Shown piece by piece: positions 1 through 8,251 of a DNA stretch of 64,000 bases (within the stretch, counting starts at the first letter, position 1; each line of letters begins with the position of its first letter). The stretch covers positions 15,844-79,843 of the forward strand of contig CAYNEM010000012.1 of the NCBI GenBank assembly GCA_964396265.1, written 5' to 3'. The notes below the pieces were generated by a model, which was not told the origin of the DNA, made no database searches, and was given only the letters and a program-made list of their open reading frames with translations. The translations under genes were made by a program, and so were the position numbers. The stretch is from EA-27 sp964396265 (GTDB taxonomy: Archaea > Thermoplasmatota > Thermoplasmata > RBG-16-68-12 > EA-27).

Positions 1-66
1 GCCTCGTCGACGTTCACGCAGCCAGGAAGTGCGAGGTACGCATGAAGGCTCCGCCGCCAAACCCTT

Positions 67-900
67 ATGTCCCCGCGGGAATCGGCCTCCGTGGTCCTCC
101 GCCCGAAGTTCCAGGAGTCCTGCGTCGACGTCATCCTCAGCTTTCTCCGCCACCACGTCCGGGAGAGCGGGAGAAAGGGTGTCGTCCTGGGCATGTCCGG
201 GGGCCTCGACTCGAGCCTCGTCGCGAAGCTGTGCGCCGAGGCGACAGGACCCAAGACCGTCCTGGGCCTCTTCCTCCCGGAGAAACCCCCTTCGTCGCAA
301 GACGAGAGGGACGCGAGGGGATGGGCGAAGCAGCTGGGAATCGAATTCCGCTCGATCGCGATCGGTCCGATGGTCGACGCCGCCGCCAAGCAATTGTCCC
401 TCACCAAGGCTGACCGCGTCGGGCTGGGGAACGTGAAGGCGCGCATGCGCATGATCGTGCTCTACCAGGTGGCGCGCGAGGACGGGCGGCTGGTGATCGG
501 CACGAGCAACAAGAGCGAACTGGCCGTGGGGTACACGACCAAGTTCGGAGACGCCGCCAGCGATTTCGCACCGATCGGCGACCTGTACAAGACGCAGGTC
601 CTCGAGATGGCACGCCATCTCGGCCTTCCCCGTGCGATCCTCGAGAAGGTCCCGACTGCGGGGCTCTGGCCCGGCCAGACGGACGAGGGCGAGCTCGGGA
701 TCACGTACGACGAGCTGGATCGGATCCTCCTCGGCATCGAGCTTCAGCTCCGGCCCGAAGAGATCGCGGAGCGCGCCGCGGTCGACGCCAAGCAGGTGGA
801 ACGGATCGAGGGCCTCGTCGAGGCGAGCGTCCACAAGAGGAAGATGCCCCTCATCCCAAAGATCGGGATCCGGACGTTCGGCCTCGACTGGCGCGAGTGA
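67..900 (+). CDS. nadE: NH3-dependent NAD+ synthetase
   Basis: Adenylates nicotinate adenine dinucleotide with ATP and amidates it with ammonia, the last step of NAD+ synthesis in the cytosol. The PP-loop motif SGGLDSS lies near residues 44-50, followed by the family block GTSNKSE and, further on, GDLYKTQV and a GLWPGQTDE stretch typical of NadE. At 277 residues it has the length of the ammonia-dependent form and lacks the glutaminase domain. The ATG at 67 has no visible Shine-Dalgarno. It abuts the convergent membrane-protein gene with no spacer (stops at 898-900 and 901-903). Function is confident from motifs. Confidence 0.95.
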   Translation: MSPRESASVVLRPKFQESCVDVILSFLRHHVRESGRKGVVLGMSGGLDSSLVAKLCAEATGPKTVLGLFLPEKPPSSQDERDARGWAKQLGIEFRSIAIGPMVDAAAKQLSLTKADRVGLGNVKARMRMIVLYQVAREDGRLVIGTSNKSELAVGYTTKFGDAASDFAPIGDLYKTQVLEMARHLGLPRAILEKVPTAGLWPGQTDEGELGITYDELDRILLGIELQLRPEEIAERAAVDAKQVERIEGLVEASVHKRKMPLIPKIGIRTFGLDWRE

Positions 901-1446
901 TCAGCGCCGGACGGGGGGCAGTGCGGGGACCTTCCGCGCGGGCAGCGGAGGCCCCGCCGCCTTGCGTTCCACGACTGCCGCCAGGAACGCCTCGCGGTCG
1001 TCCACGTCGAACACGATCTCGCGGGCGGTCATGAACAGGACTTGCGCGAACCTGCGGGGCTGCTTGAGGCGCACGGCCACGAGGTTGTCCCGGCCCCCGA
1101 CCACATAGAGCAGGCCCCGGGTCGGCGAGAGGCGGAGGCCGAACCGCGGGTCCCCGTCGTAGGGTCTGATCGTCTCCGCGTCGGAGAACGGGATCACGCA
1201 GCGAAAGTACCATCCCTGGCGGAGGATGATGCGGCTCCGGGTGAGCGTGTGGCTCGTCAGCATCGGACTCAGTCCCACGATCACGATGTACGCGGCCACG
1301 GCGGCGCCGGCGATCGCGAGCACGCCCCATGCGGGGGCGGCCAGGCCGAGGACGAGGAGCGCGACGGAGAACAGCGCCGAGAGGACCACCATCCTCTGGT
1401 AGAAGTATCCGCGCGCGTACGGGAGCGTGCGGGGGGCCGCTTCCAC
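901..1446 (-). CDS. Two-TM membrane protein with PH-like domain
   Basis: Two hydrophobic segments (about residues 15-60) precede a cytosolic part containing RSRIILRQGWY and FSDAETIRPYD, the pattern of bacterial-PH/YdbT-like membrane proteins. No catalytic residues are recognisable. The GTG start at 1446 has a TATA-like GGCTTATCGCGG on the minus strand around 1469-1480, consistent with a leaderless message. It converges on nadE without a gap and lies downstream of nikR in the same direction, but its own promoter suggests independent expression. The exact family is uncertain; a PH-like fold is an inference from the hydrophobic pair plus the strand-rich tail. Confidence 0.7.
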   Translation of the reverse strand: MEAAPRTLPYARGYFYQRMVVLSALFSVALLVLGLAAPAWGVLAIAGAAVAAYIVIVGLSPMLTSHTLTRSRIILRQGWYFRCVIPFSDAETIRPYDGDPRFGLRLSPTRGLLYVVGGRDNLVAVRLKQPRRFAQVLFMTAREIVFDVDDREAFLAAVVERKAAGPPLPARKVPALPPVRR

Positions 1447-1492
1447 GCGGGCCGATTGGCAAATCGCCGCGATAAGCCTTCCGCCTCCGTTC

Positions 1493-1882
1493 TCAGGGAG
1501 TGGCCGTCTGCATGAACTTGATCTGCGTGACGCTCTTGATTCGGCGCACGCGCTCGATCAGTTCCTTGAGACGCGCGTTCGGCCCCTCGGCGACGAGCAG
1601 CTCCAGGCAGTTCGCCTCGTCGAGGTGCGTGTGGAGCATCGTCCGGATCTCGTCGAACCGGTGCTGGAGCGCGAGGAGGTCGCCGCGCGGAGCATCCTTC
1701 TCGTAGAGGATGGAGAGCACGAGCGTGTTCTCGCCCTCGTCCAGCCCCCACTCCGCGGCGTCGATGAACTCGTGCATCGCCTCGCGCATGGCCTCGGACC
1801 GGGATGGGTAGCCCCGGCGGCGCACCACGGCGTCGAACTTTCGCAGGACCGGCGTGTCGACGGACATGCTCACAATCGTCAT
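1493..1882 (-). CDS. nikR: NikR-type metal-responsive regulator
   Basis: A ribbon-helix-helix DNA-binding segment (residues 1-45, TIVSMSVD then RRGYPSRSEAMREAM) is followed by an ACT-like metal-binding domain. The nickel ligands of NikR are all present: His74, the HTH pair His84/His86 and Cys92 in the HLDEANCLEL block. In the NikR family Ni(II) binding drives repression of metal uptake. The gene is divergent from a ZIP-type transporter with about 85 bp between the two starts, so the transporter is the obvious target. An inverted repeat CGTTA-t-TAACG sits directly upstream of its start. At 129 aa it is slightly shorter than E. coli NikR. The metal could be nickel or another divalent ion. Confidence 0.92.
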   Translation of the reverse strand: MTIVSMSVDTPVLRKFDAVVRRRGYPSRSEAMREAMHEFIDAAEWGLDEGENTLVLSILYEKDAPRGDLLALQHRFDEIRTMLHTHLDEANCLELLVAEGPNARLKELIERVRRIKSVTQIKFMQTATP

Positions 1883-1893
1883 CGTTATTAACG
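1883..1893. promoter_or_regulatory. Short dyad in the nikR/ZIP intergenic region
   Basis: CGTTA and TAACG flank a single central T, a perfect 5-bp dyad abutting the nikR start codon. It could be a NikR half-operator, but NikR sites usually consist of widely spaced half-sites, so this is tentative. Confidence 0.35.
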
Positions 1894-1936
1894 CAGGCCC
1901 TCCCGGTACTTATGGATTATTAAGAAACGGGATGCA

Positions 1937-1944
1937 CTTAAATA
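1937..1944 (+). promoter_or_regulatory. TATA box of the ZIP transporter gene
   Basis: CTTAAATA lies about 27 bp upstream of the GTG at 1968. That is the spacing expected for archaeal transcription starting at or next to the start codon. It argues against the upstream in-frame starts at 1854 and 1932, which would precede or overlap the promoter. Confidence 0.6.
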
Positions 1945-1967
1945 GCACCGTCCCGTGCTCCGGGATC

Positions 1968-2729
1968 GTGGCCGTCCCGTGGGAGCCCCTCGTGCTGTGG
2001 GCCGCGGTCACGTTCGCCACCCCCTTAGCCGTCGCCGCTCTCCCGCTCTCGCGGCGCATCGTCGGAGACCGGACGATCCATGTCATGCTCGGCCTCTCTG
2101 CGGGTCTCCTCCTCGGAATCTGTCTGGTGAACATCCTCCCGGAAAGCTTCGTGTCGCTCGAAGGCCGCTCACCGATGCTCGTCGCGGGAGGGGTGTTTGC
2201 AGGTTTCTTCGTGCTCCTGCTCGTCGAGTTCTTCGTGCTCCACGGCGCCGGGGAGGACCATCACTTCGGGAAAGGGCCGGCCGCGAAACCGTTTGGAGGC
2301 CTCGCGTTGGGGGCGCTCGTGTTCCACGGCGCGCTCGACGGGCTCGTCATCTCTCTTGCGTTATCGATCAACGTGGGCGCGGGAACCGCGGTAACGCTCG
2401 CGATCGCCCTCCATCAGATTCCCGACAGCTTCGCGGCCGTGAGCATCGCCCTCGCCGCCGGTTACGACCGCCGCCAGTCTACCCGTTTCGTGCTCGTCAG
2501 CGCGGTGGACACGCCCGTGGGGATCCTGCTCGGCCTCGCCTTCCTCTCCGTCGGAACGGGATTGCTCCCCTTCGCCCTCGCGTTCGCCGCAGGCACGTTC
2601 CTCTTCGTGGCAGCGGTCGACCTCATCCCGGAGCTCCAACACCGCTCTCGGAGCCCGCTCGTGGCGGTGATGATCCTCGTCGGGTTCCTCGCCGTCGCGG
2701 TCCTCACCGCGCTCCTGCCCGGGGCTTAA
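1968..2729 (+). CDS. ZIP-family divalent metal transporter
   Basis: A predicted eight-helix membrane protein (253 aa) with the two ZIP signature helices: HGALDG in TM4 and HQIPDSFAA in TM5, which carry the metal-site histidines. A His-containing loop (EDHHFGKG) lies between TM3 and TM4, as in the family. It would import Zn, Fe, Ni or a similar cation across the cytoplasmic membrane. The GTG start at 1968 was chosen because a TATA box sits 27 bp upstream, giving a leaderless transcript. The divergent nikR suggests metal-dependent repression. Substrate cannot be fixed from sequence; the NikR link makes nickel worth considering although ZIP proteins more often carry Zn or Fe. Confidence 0.88.
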   Translation: MAVPWEPLVLWAAVTFATPLAVAALPLSRRIVGDRTIHVMLGLSAGLLLGICLVNILPESFVSLEGRSPMLVAGGVFAGFFVLLLVEFFVLHGAGEDHHFGKGPAAKPFGGLALGALVFHGALDGLVISLALSINVGAGTAVTLAIALHQIPDSFAAVSIALAAGYDRRQSTRFVLVSAVDTPVGILLGLAFLSVGTGLLPFALAFAAGTFLFVAAVDLIPELQHRSRSPLVAVMILVGFLAVAVLTALLPGA

Positions 2730-2766
2730 GTCTTTCCCGGCGGGTGCCGACTATCATCTTCGAACG

Positions 2767-2777
2767 AAAATATAAAT
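2767..2777 (+). promoter_or_regulatory. AT-rich TATA element before cdc6
   Basis: AAAATATAAAT is the only strongly AT-rich patch in the 196-bp region before cdc6. It fits an archaeal TATA box with a leader of about 125 nt, and could also belong to a replication origin. I see no clear origin-recognition-box repeats. Confidence 0.5.
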
Positions 2778-2925
2778 CACACAAAACCGCGTCTCAGCCA
2801 TGTTGCGCGGTCGTGCCAGAAAGCTTTACCTTCGTCCCGCGCCATCCGCGCCCGTTCTCGCCCGCGTATCTCGCGAGTGACGACGCGAAATCCGCGCGGT
2901 CGTGGACACCTCGGGGGAGCCAGCA

Positions 2926-4170
2926 ATGGAAGACAACGTCTTCGTCCAGTACCTTCGCAAGAGTCCGCTATTCCGGGTCGATCGTGACATCCTGCGACCG
3001 GCCTACCTTCCGGAGCGGCTCCCGCACCGCGAGGCGCAGGTCGACCAGCTCGTGCAGATCCTCGTGCCCGCGCTGCGCGGGGACCGGCCGTCGAACATCC
3101 TCATCCACGGGCAGACGGGGACGGGGAAGACGGCGGTCGTCAAGTTCGTCGAGAAGGAAATCCGGCGAGCGGATCCGGACTCGCTCGTCCGCTACCTGTA
3201 CCTGAACTGCCAGGTCGTCGACACCCCGTACGGCGTGCTCGCGAACATCGCGAACGCGTTCATCGACAACCCCGAGGAGAAGGTGCCGTTCACGGGCCTC
3301 TCCGTCGACCGCGTGTACCAGGTGCTCGTGGAGCGGCTCGACGAACGAAGGCGAGTTGTGATCCTCGCGCTCGACGAGATCGACCGCATCGTCGCGAAGA
3401 ACGGGGACGATTTCCTGTACCATCTCACGAAGGTGAACGAGGACCTCGAGCGGTCGAGCCTCTGCCTCCTCGGGATCAGCAACGAGCTGAAGTTCACGGA
3501 GTACCTCGACCCCCGCGTCCGGTCGCGGCTCGGGGACGAGAAGCTCGTGTTCCCCCCGTACAACGCGAACGAGCTGCTCGACATCCTCACGGACCGGGCG
3601 CGTGTCGCGTTCGGCGACGGTGCGACGAGCCAGGAAGTGCTGTCCCTCATCGCGGCCCTGGCGGCGCAGGAGCACGGGGACGCGCGCCGGGCGCTCGACC
3701 TCCTCCGTGTGAGCGCCGAGATCGCAGAACGCGGCGAGCAGGACCACCTCTCCGTGGACGACGTGCTCAAGGCGAAGAACAAGCTCGAGCTCGACACGGT
3801 CGTCGAGGCCGTCAAAGCCCTCCCCACGCAGGCGAAGCTCATCCTGCTGGGCGTCCTCCTGAACGAGGAGATCGGGAACACGAAACTCACGACCGGCGAG
3901 GTGTACGCGACCTACCGGGACCTCTGCCGGAAGACCGGGATCGCGATCCTGACCCCGAGGCGGGTCACGGACCTCGTCTCCGAGCTCGATATGCTCGGCC
4001 TGATCAGCGCGACCGTGAAGTCGTTCGGCCGGGGCGGACGCACGAAGCAGATCCGGACGAACGTGCCGGTCTTGGAGACGAAGCGGATCCTTGAGAAGGA
4101 CGAGTTCCTGACCGACCTCAGGGGGCATCGCCTTCAGGTCCAACGGACTCTGTTCGAGCCTCGTCCCTGA
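2926..4170 (+). CDS. cdc6: Orc1/Cdc6 replication initiator
   Basis: Origin-binding AAA+ ATPase that marks archaeal replication origins and loads MCM. Walker A GQTGTGKT is at residues 62-69, Walker B VVILALDEID at 144-153, a sensor-1 region LLGISNELKF at 181-190, and a C-terminal winged helix follows from about residue 300. The ATG at 2926 was preferred over the GTG at 2902 because GGGGGAG lies six bases upstream. At 414 aa it has the usual family length. Such genes commonly lie beside an origin, so the upstream AT-rich stretch deserves attention. Its 3' end overlaps the convergent signal peptidase gene by 53 bp. Confidence 0.96.
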   Translation: MEDNVFVQYLRKSPLFRVDRDILRPAYLPERLPHREAQVDQLVQILVPALRGDRPSNILIHGQTGTGKTAVVKFVEKEIRRADPDSLVRYLYLNCQVVDTPYGVLANIANAFIDNPEEKVPFTGLSVDRVYQVLVERLDERRRVVILALDEIDRIVAKNGDDFLYHLTKVNEDLERSSLCLLGISNELKFTEYLDPRVRSRLGDEKLVFPPYNANELLDILTDRARVAFGDGATSQEVLSLIAALAAQEHGDARRALDLLRVSAEIAERGEQDHLSVDDVLKAKNKLELDTVVEAVKALPTQAKLILLGVLLNEEIGNTKLTTGEVYATYRDLCRKTGIAILTPRRVTDLVSELDMLGLISATVKSFGRGGRTKQIRTNVPVLETKRILEKDEFLTDLRGHRLQVQRTLFEPRP

Positions 4171-5287
4171 TCTCCGGCTTCTGGTCCGCAGGCGCATTCT
4201 CACCAATTGGCGGCGCCTCTCCGACCGGTCCCGGTGGTGAACCCTCCGGGGGCGGCTCCACAGGTTCTGGCGGCGGTTCCGCGACCTCAAGCGCTCTCCG
4301 CGCCGCTTGCCGCTTCGCCTTCCGTCGCCCCATGTACCAAGCCCATCCGTAGTCCGCGACGAAAGGCCCTGCGATGACAAGGATGAGGGACACGAGGAGC
4401 GCGTCCCAGCTGTTTCTCGGAGCAACAGGGTCGCCCCAGCCCGAGCAGCAACCCGAGCCATCCCGCGCGAACGTCAGCTTGATTAGTCCGAACCACGGCA
4501 GTTCTCCGCGTGCCTTCCCGATGACCCGGTCCAGCGGGACGGGCTGCACGCGACCCTGCCATAAGTCGACATTCCCGTTGTGGTCGCCTTTCGTCAGGAA
4601 GCCCGAGACGTTCACGGACGTCATATCGTACGTGAAGGGGAGGCGGGCTCCCGTGCCCCCGCCCCAGCTCCAGACGTTCTGGACCGTGAGGGAACGGAGC
4701 CCGTACGGTGCACTGGCCGGCGTGCCGTTCAGCAAGATCCCGGTCCACTCGAGCGGGCCGCGGCCCGCGAGGCCGGGGACATCGACGCCGCCAGCGGGGT
4801 TCGGGACGACGTAGACGATCGCCCGGTGGATGATCGGCGTGTCGGGCAATGTGTCGGTCAGGATCTGGTCCGGGGAATAGAAGATGATGACATCGCCGTA
4901 GTTGGAGTAGGTCTCGTAACCTCTTGCTCGACCTTCCACATACGTCGTGATATCACCCGGCGTCCCCACTTGTTGGACAAGCACGAGATCCCCGGTATCG
5001 ATCACCCCCACGAAGCTCTCCGTGCCCGAGTGCTGCATGCTCCCGCTCTCGACGACGACCATGGGGGGCCACACGCGCGTGTAGGCAAGGAGCAAGAGCA
5101 TGACAACGCCCACGACGACGAACGCGAGCACGACGTCGCGGAGCAGGAGGAGAGCGGATTCCTTCAGGGGCCGCGGTTGTTCCTCCTCGTCATCCTCGCG
5201 ATCCTCGGCATCCTCCTCCCGCCCCGGACCCGACGGCGGCTCACCCCTCGTCCGCCACGACTTTGGCCATGGGAGAGGCCACCGCAT
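4118..5287 (-). CDS. Archaeal (ER-type) signal peptidase I
   Basis: Removes Sec signal peptides at the outer face of the membrane. After an acidic N-terminal region, TM1 spans about residues 44-70 and leads into the catalytic serine block VESGSMQ (Ser83). His154 in DTPIIHRAI and Asp235 in LTKGDHNG supply the Ser-His-Asp set of the archaeal/eukaryotic S26B type, where bacterial enzymes have lysine. A second TM lies near 295-320, followed by a basic patch and a long Pro/Glu-rich cytosolic tail. At 389 aa it is much longer than usual, because of insertions between the catalytic residues and the tail. It overlaps cdc6 by 53 bp, so the tail's extent is set by that overlap. Confidence 0.9.
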   Translation of the reverse strand: MRWPLPWPKSWRTRGEPPSGPGREEDAEDREDDEEEQPRPLKESALLLLRDVVLAFVVVGVVMLLLLAYTRVWPPMVVVESGSMQHSGTESFVGVIDTGDLVLVQQVGTPGDITTYVEGRARGYETYSNYGDVIIFYSPDQILTDTLPDTPIIHRAIVYVVPNPAGGVDVPGLAGRGPLEWTGILLNGTPASAPYGLRSLTVQNVWSWGGGTGARLPFTYDMTSVNVSGFLTKGDHNGNVDLWQGRVQPVPLDRVIGKARGELPWFGLIKLTFARDGSGCCSGWGDPVAPRNSWDALLVSLILVIAGPFVADYGWAWYMGRRKAKRQAARRALEVAEPPPEPVEPPPEGSPPGPVGEAPPIGENAPADQKPEIRDEARTESVGPEGDAP

Positions 5288-5326
5288 CCCGCGCTCTATG
5301 GACGGGACGTAGATAAGAATTCGCTG

Positions 5327-6031
5327 CTACAGGTTTAGAATCGTCACTGCCTTTGTCACCGGGAACGCGACGTTGTACACAAGGACGGAGCGGCGTTCGC
5401 CGCCAAATGCCTCCAGCGTGGCCTGCCCCTCGCGGATCTCCGCGAATGGGATGCCCTTGTGGACGTGGCCATGCACGACGAGGTTCGGCTTGCGGCCGAG
5501 GACGACCTTCTCCAGGCGGCGAGAACCCAGCTGGGGCCGCCAATCTTCCTTCTCCCCTCCCATCGTCGCGAACGTCGGCGGGTAGTGCGTCAGGAGGAGT
5601 CGGACGTCCCCCCCGGCCAAGAGCTGGTCGAGACGGCGCACGCGTTGCTCGTACTCCTGCGCGATCCCGGGAAGATTGTTCCGTTGCCACCACGTCGGCT
5701 CGTCGAGAGACCCCGTGCTTCCGATGATCCGGACGGACTTGCCGCCAACCTCGAATGTCCGCGACTCGTCGTCGAGGTAGATCATGTCGTAAGCTTGGCG
5801 GTACTTCCCGTGGTCCGCGGCGTACTCGTTATTGCCGAAGACGCACACGATCGGGCAGGACACGCGGGCCTTCACCGCTGCAACGACCTCGCCGAACTCC
5901 TCCATGCGGTTGTGGTCCGTTAGGTCTCCCACCAAGAGGAAGAGGTCCGGATCCTCGACCGCCGCCAGCGAGTCACGGAACGGCGCGAGGAACTCCCGGC
6001 CGTGGATGTCGCCGACCGCAGCCAACTTCAC
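5327..6031 (-). CDS. Calcineurin-like metallophosphoesterase
   Basis: All five metal-binding motifs of the family are present: GDIHG (Asp8, His10), GDLTD, GNNE, THYPP and HGHVH. It is a 234-aa cytosolic single-domain phosphoesterase related to YfcE/MJ0936-type enzymes, which act on phosphodiesters in vitro. It lies between the PolD small subunit and signal peptidase genes on the same strand, with 39 bp to the latter. The physiological substrate is unknown. Confidence 0.9.
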   Translation of the reverse strand: MKLAAVGDIHGREFLAPFRDSLAAVEDPDLFLLVGDLTDHNRMEEFGEVVAAVKARVSCPIVCVFGNNEYAADHGKYRQAYDMIYLDDESRTFEVGGKSVRIIGSTGSLDEPTWWQRNNLPGIAQEYEQRVRRLDQLLAGGDVRLLLTHYPPTFATMGGEKEDWRPQLGSRRLEKVVLGRKPNLVVHGHVHKGIPFAEIREGQATLEAFGGERRSVLVYNVAFPVTKAVTILNL

Positions 6032-6058
6032 TGGAGTGCCGAGAACCTGAGAGGCCTA

Positions 6059-6244
6059 TCAACGTTCCCTGCCGTCGCAGCCTCTCGGTTGTCTTCTCCG
6101 GTAGGGCAGCTTCCAAGCGGACACAAATGCGGTAGTGCATAGGAACAGAAGGAGTGCAACTCCCCGGGTCAGCTGTGGCGTGGGCTGAGGCTGGGCGACG
6201 AACCCAACGACCATGGCGACCGTGGCTGAGAAGGTCAGGACCAC
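6059..6244 (-). CDS. Possible small two-TM protein
   Basis: The stretch between the PolD small subunit and the phosphoesterase encodes two hydrophobic segments (VVVLTFSATVAMVVGFVA and GVALLLFLCTTAFVSAW) ending in a basic tail. The GTG at 6244 is the first plausible start after the upstream stop. No family is recognised, and base composition is slightly less GC-rich than the neighbours. It could be a real small membrane protein or fortuitous. Confidence 0.35.
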   Translation of the reverse strand: MVLTFSATVAMVVGFVAQPQPTPQLTRGVALLLFLCTTAFVSAWKLPYRRRQPRGCDGRER

Positions 6245-6291
6245 GACGAGGGAGCAGACCGAACAGCAACAACTCCTGGGAACGCCGCCAA

Positions 6292-7776
6292 TCAGAATTC
6301 CTTGATCGTGCCACGACCAGTCCCCAGGTTCAGGATCGGCACGCGCGCAGTCACCGGATCGATGTTGTGCATCTTCTGGTACGCGGTCTGCGACTGCCAC
6401 GCGGACGCGTTGATCACCTTCACGCCCTTGTACTCGTCCATCCCGACCGCGTGCACGTGGCCGGCAACGAAGACGTCCGGCACCTCGTCGATCACGAGGT
6501 GGTCCTCGGCCTCCGGTGCGATCGGCGTCTTGCCCCCATACACCGGCGCGAGGTGGCGGCGACGGAGCATCTCCTTCATCGTCTCGATCGGGCGCGCATA
6601 GCTCATACCCGGGAGCGAGTACACAAAGTCGTCCATGCTGCGGCCGTGGTAGGCGAGGATCCGGACTCCGTGCAGTGTGAACGTGCACGGGTTCCCGACG
6701 AACGACGTGTTCGAGTCGAACAGCTTCTGCACGTTCTGTGGCAACGCGGGCTGCGGCTCCGCGGGGCGCACCGCGTCATGGTTCCCCGGGAGGACGATCA
6801 CTTTCACGTGGTCCGGCATCGCGGCCAGGAGGCGCGCGAGCTCCTCGTACTGCGCGTACACGTCGTCGATCGTGAGTTCCTCCTCCTGCCGCGGGTACAC
6901 GCCGATGCCGTCGACGACGTCGCCCACGCACACGAGGTACTTGATCGAGCTCGCGGCTTCGTCCCCCGAACTCATCCAGCGCGTGAACGCATCCCACTTC
7001 TCCCCGAGGAACGTCCTGCTCCCTACGTGGATGTCCGAGACGAACGCGACGGAGATCCCCTCCCTCGCCGCGGGGAACGCACGCGTGTTCGGAACGTCCG
7101 GGCGAATGATCTGTTCGGCGATGATGAGGCCTTTCTCGGTCGGCCTACCGATCACACCGATCACCTCGTCGGGGAGGACCGCGTCGCGGAACAAATCGTG
7201 CGACTGTGCGATGAACACGGGCGCCGTCTCCGTCATGTCCTCGACCTCGAGGATGCGATCTCCCTTCCTCGTCGTGCGCACGTCCGCGACCATACCTATG
7301 AAACGGACCTCTCGCGTGAGGCGCTTCGCCCGCGCGATGTCCACCGCGCCGACGAGCTCCCTGCGGACGCGGAGGAGCTTCCCGATCGCGTCCAACCGGT
7401 TCGCGAAGTAGCGGGAGAAGTCGCCGAGGGTGCCCTCGCAGGTGGATTTCCCGGTGATGTCCCGGAGGACAGAGAACTCCTCGGACACGTCCCCGGCGTG
7501 CCCGGACGCGCGCAACCTCGGCGGCGGGACGACGGCCGCCGGAACCGCCAACGGGATGGCCGATTTCGTGGATGCGGCGGCCGAACGGAAGGCGCCCTGC
7601 ACGCGGAGGATGTCGTCCATCGTGAGGACGAGGGGCATGATCTCAAGGTTCGCCATCACGCGATCCAGCGCCTCCACAGGGTTCGGGGACCTCGCAAGGT
7701 ACTCAGCGGCGGCGGGGTCGGCGAGAGCGCCACGCTTCGCAAGGGCATCGAGAAGGCGTTCGTGCATCCGCGCCAA
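6292..7776 (-). CDS. polB: DNA polymerase D small subunit (DP1)
   Basis: Small subunit of the euryarchaeal replicative polymerase D, carrying the Mre11-like 3'-5' proofreading nuclease. After a helical N-terminal region, an OB fold spans about residues 155-225. The phosphoesterase core follows: DIHVGS (Asp248, His250), GDVVDG (Asp286), GNHD (Asn332, His333), YHGRS (His377) and GHVH (His440, His442). All active-site residues are intact. Length (494 aa) is normal. The TTG at 7776 fits a TATA element at 7796-7802; an ATG nine bases further in (7767) is an alternative. The large subunit DP2 is not in the window. Confidence 0.95.
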   Translation of the reverse strand: MARMHERLLDALAKRGALADPAAAEYLARSPNPVEALDRVMANLEIMPLVLTMDDILRVQGAFRSAAASTKSAIPLAVPAAVVPPPRLRASGHAGDVSEEFSVLRDITGKSTCEGTLGDFSRYFANRLDAIGKLLRVRRELVGAVDIARAKRLTREVRFIGMVADVRTTRKGDRILEVEDMTETAPVFIAQSHDLFRDAVLPDEVIGVIGRPTEKGLIIAEQIIRPDVPNTRAFPAAREGISVAFVSDIHVGSRTFLGEKWDAFTRWMSSGDEAASSIKYLVCVGDVVDGIGVYPRQEEELTIDDVYAQYEELARLLAAMPDHVKVIVLPGNHDAVRPAEPQPALPQNVQKLFDSNTSFVGNPCTFTLHGVRILAYHGRSMDDFVYSLPGMSYARPIETMKEMLRRRHLAPVYGGKTPIAPEAEDHLVIDEVPDVFVAGHVHAVGMDEYKGVKVINASAWQSQTAYQKMHNIDPVTARVPILNLGTGRGTIKEF

Positions 7777-7795
7777 CGCGGAGAGGGGTGACCGC

Positions 7796-7828
7796 GTAAA
7801 TAGGTATCGTCAGTGCCCTTCATTATGA
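7796..7828. promoter_or_regulatory. Divergent promoters of DP1 and UPF0201 gene
   Basis: GTAAATA at 7796-7802 reads on the minus strand as TATTTAC, about 23 bp before the DP1 start. TTCATTATGA at 7819-7828 lies about 24 bp before the ATG at 7847. Both distances suit leaderless or near-leaderless starts. Confidence 0.5.
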
Positions 7829-7846
7829 GGCGGACAATGTGAAATC

Positions 7847-8251
7847 ATGGTCCGAGTCCGCGTGGAAGCCCCGGTGCACGCGACGGAGAGCGCCGCCAAA
7901 GTGAGGACCGCGTGCCTCAACATGTTCCCGGACCTCTCGATCGTCGAGGAGGGCGGTCAAGTGATCGGCCACGGTGCGACGCTGGAGGCGTTCCGGAAGC
8001 TCGTGAGGAACCAGCAAATCCGGGACGCGGCCCGGAAGGTCCTGATCCGGGGAAGGCATGGGAACACCACAACCTTCCGTCTGAGCAAGCAGGCCGCGTT
8101 CGCCGGCCGCTTGAACTTTGCGGAGCCGTCGCCGCTCGGAGACCTCACCGTCACGGTCGAGGACGAAGACCTTGATGCCCTCATCGACCGGGTCGCGGAG
8201 TCCACCGTACGCCGGCCGCTCACGCCACCTGACCGCAACGGAGGCAGGTGA
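7847..8251 (+). CDS. UPF0201-family protein
   Basis: The 134-aa protein matches the archaeal UPF0201 pattern: a strand-rich start (VRVRVEAPVHATESAAKVRTA), LNMFPDLSI, and a central GHGATLEAFRKLVRNQQIRDAARKVL segment. The family is widespread in archaea and has been suggested to bind RNA because of its ribosomal-protein-like fold; function is unproven. It is divergent from DP1 and overlaps the convergent protease gene by 32 bp. Confidence 0.8.
   Translation: MVRVRVEAPVHATESAAKVRTACLNMFPDLSIVEEGGQVIGHGATLEAFRKLVRNQQIRDAARKVLIRGRHGNTTTFRLSKQAAFAGRLNFAEPSPLGDLTVTVEDEDLDALIDRVAESTVRRPLTPPDRNGGR

Noticed and set aside
2730..2925. Origin-recognition boxes near cdc6
   Set aside because: No sequence close to the ORB or mini-ORB consensus; only one short direct repeat, so no origin feature was annotated.
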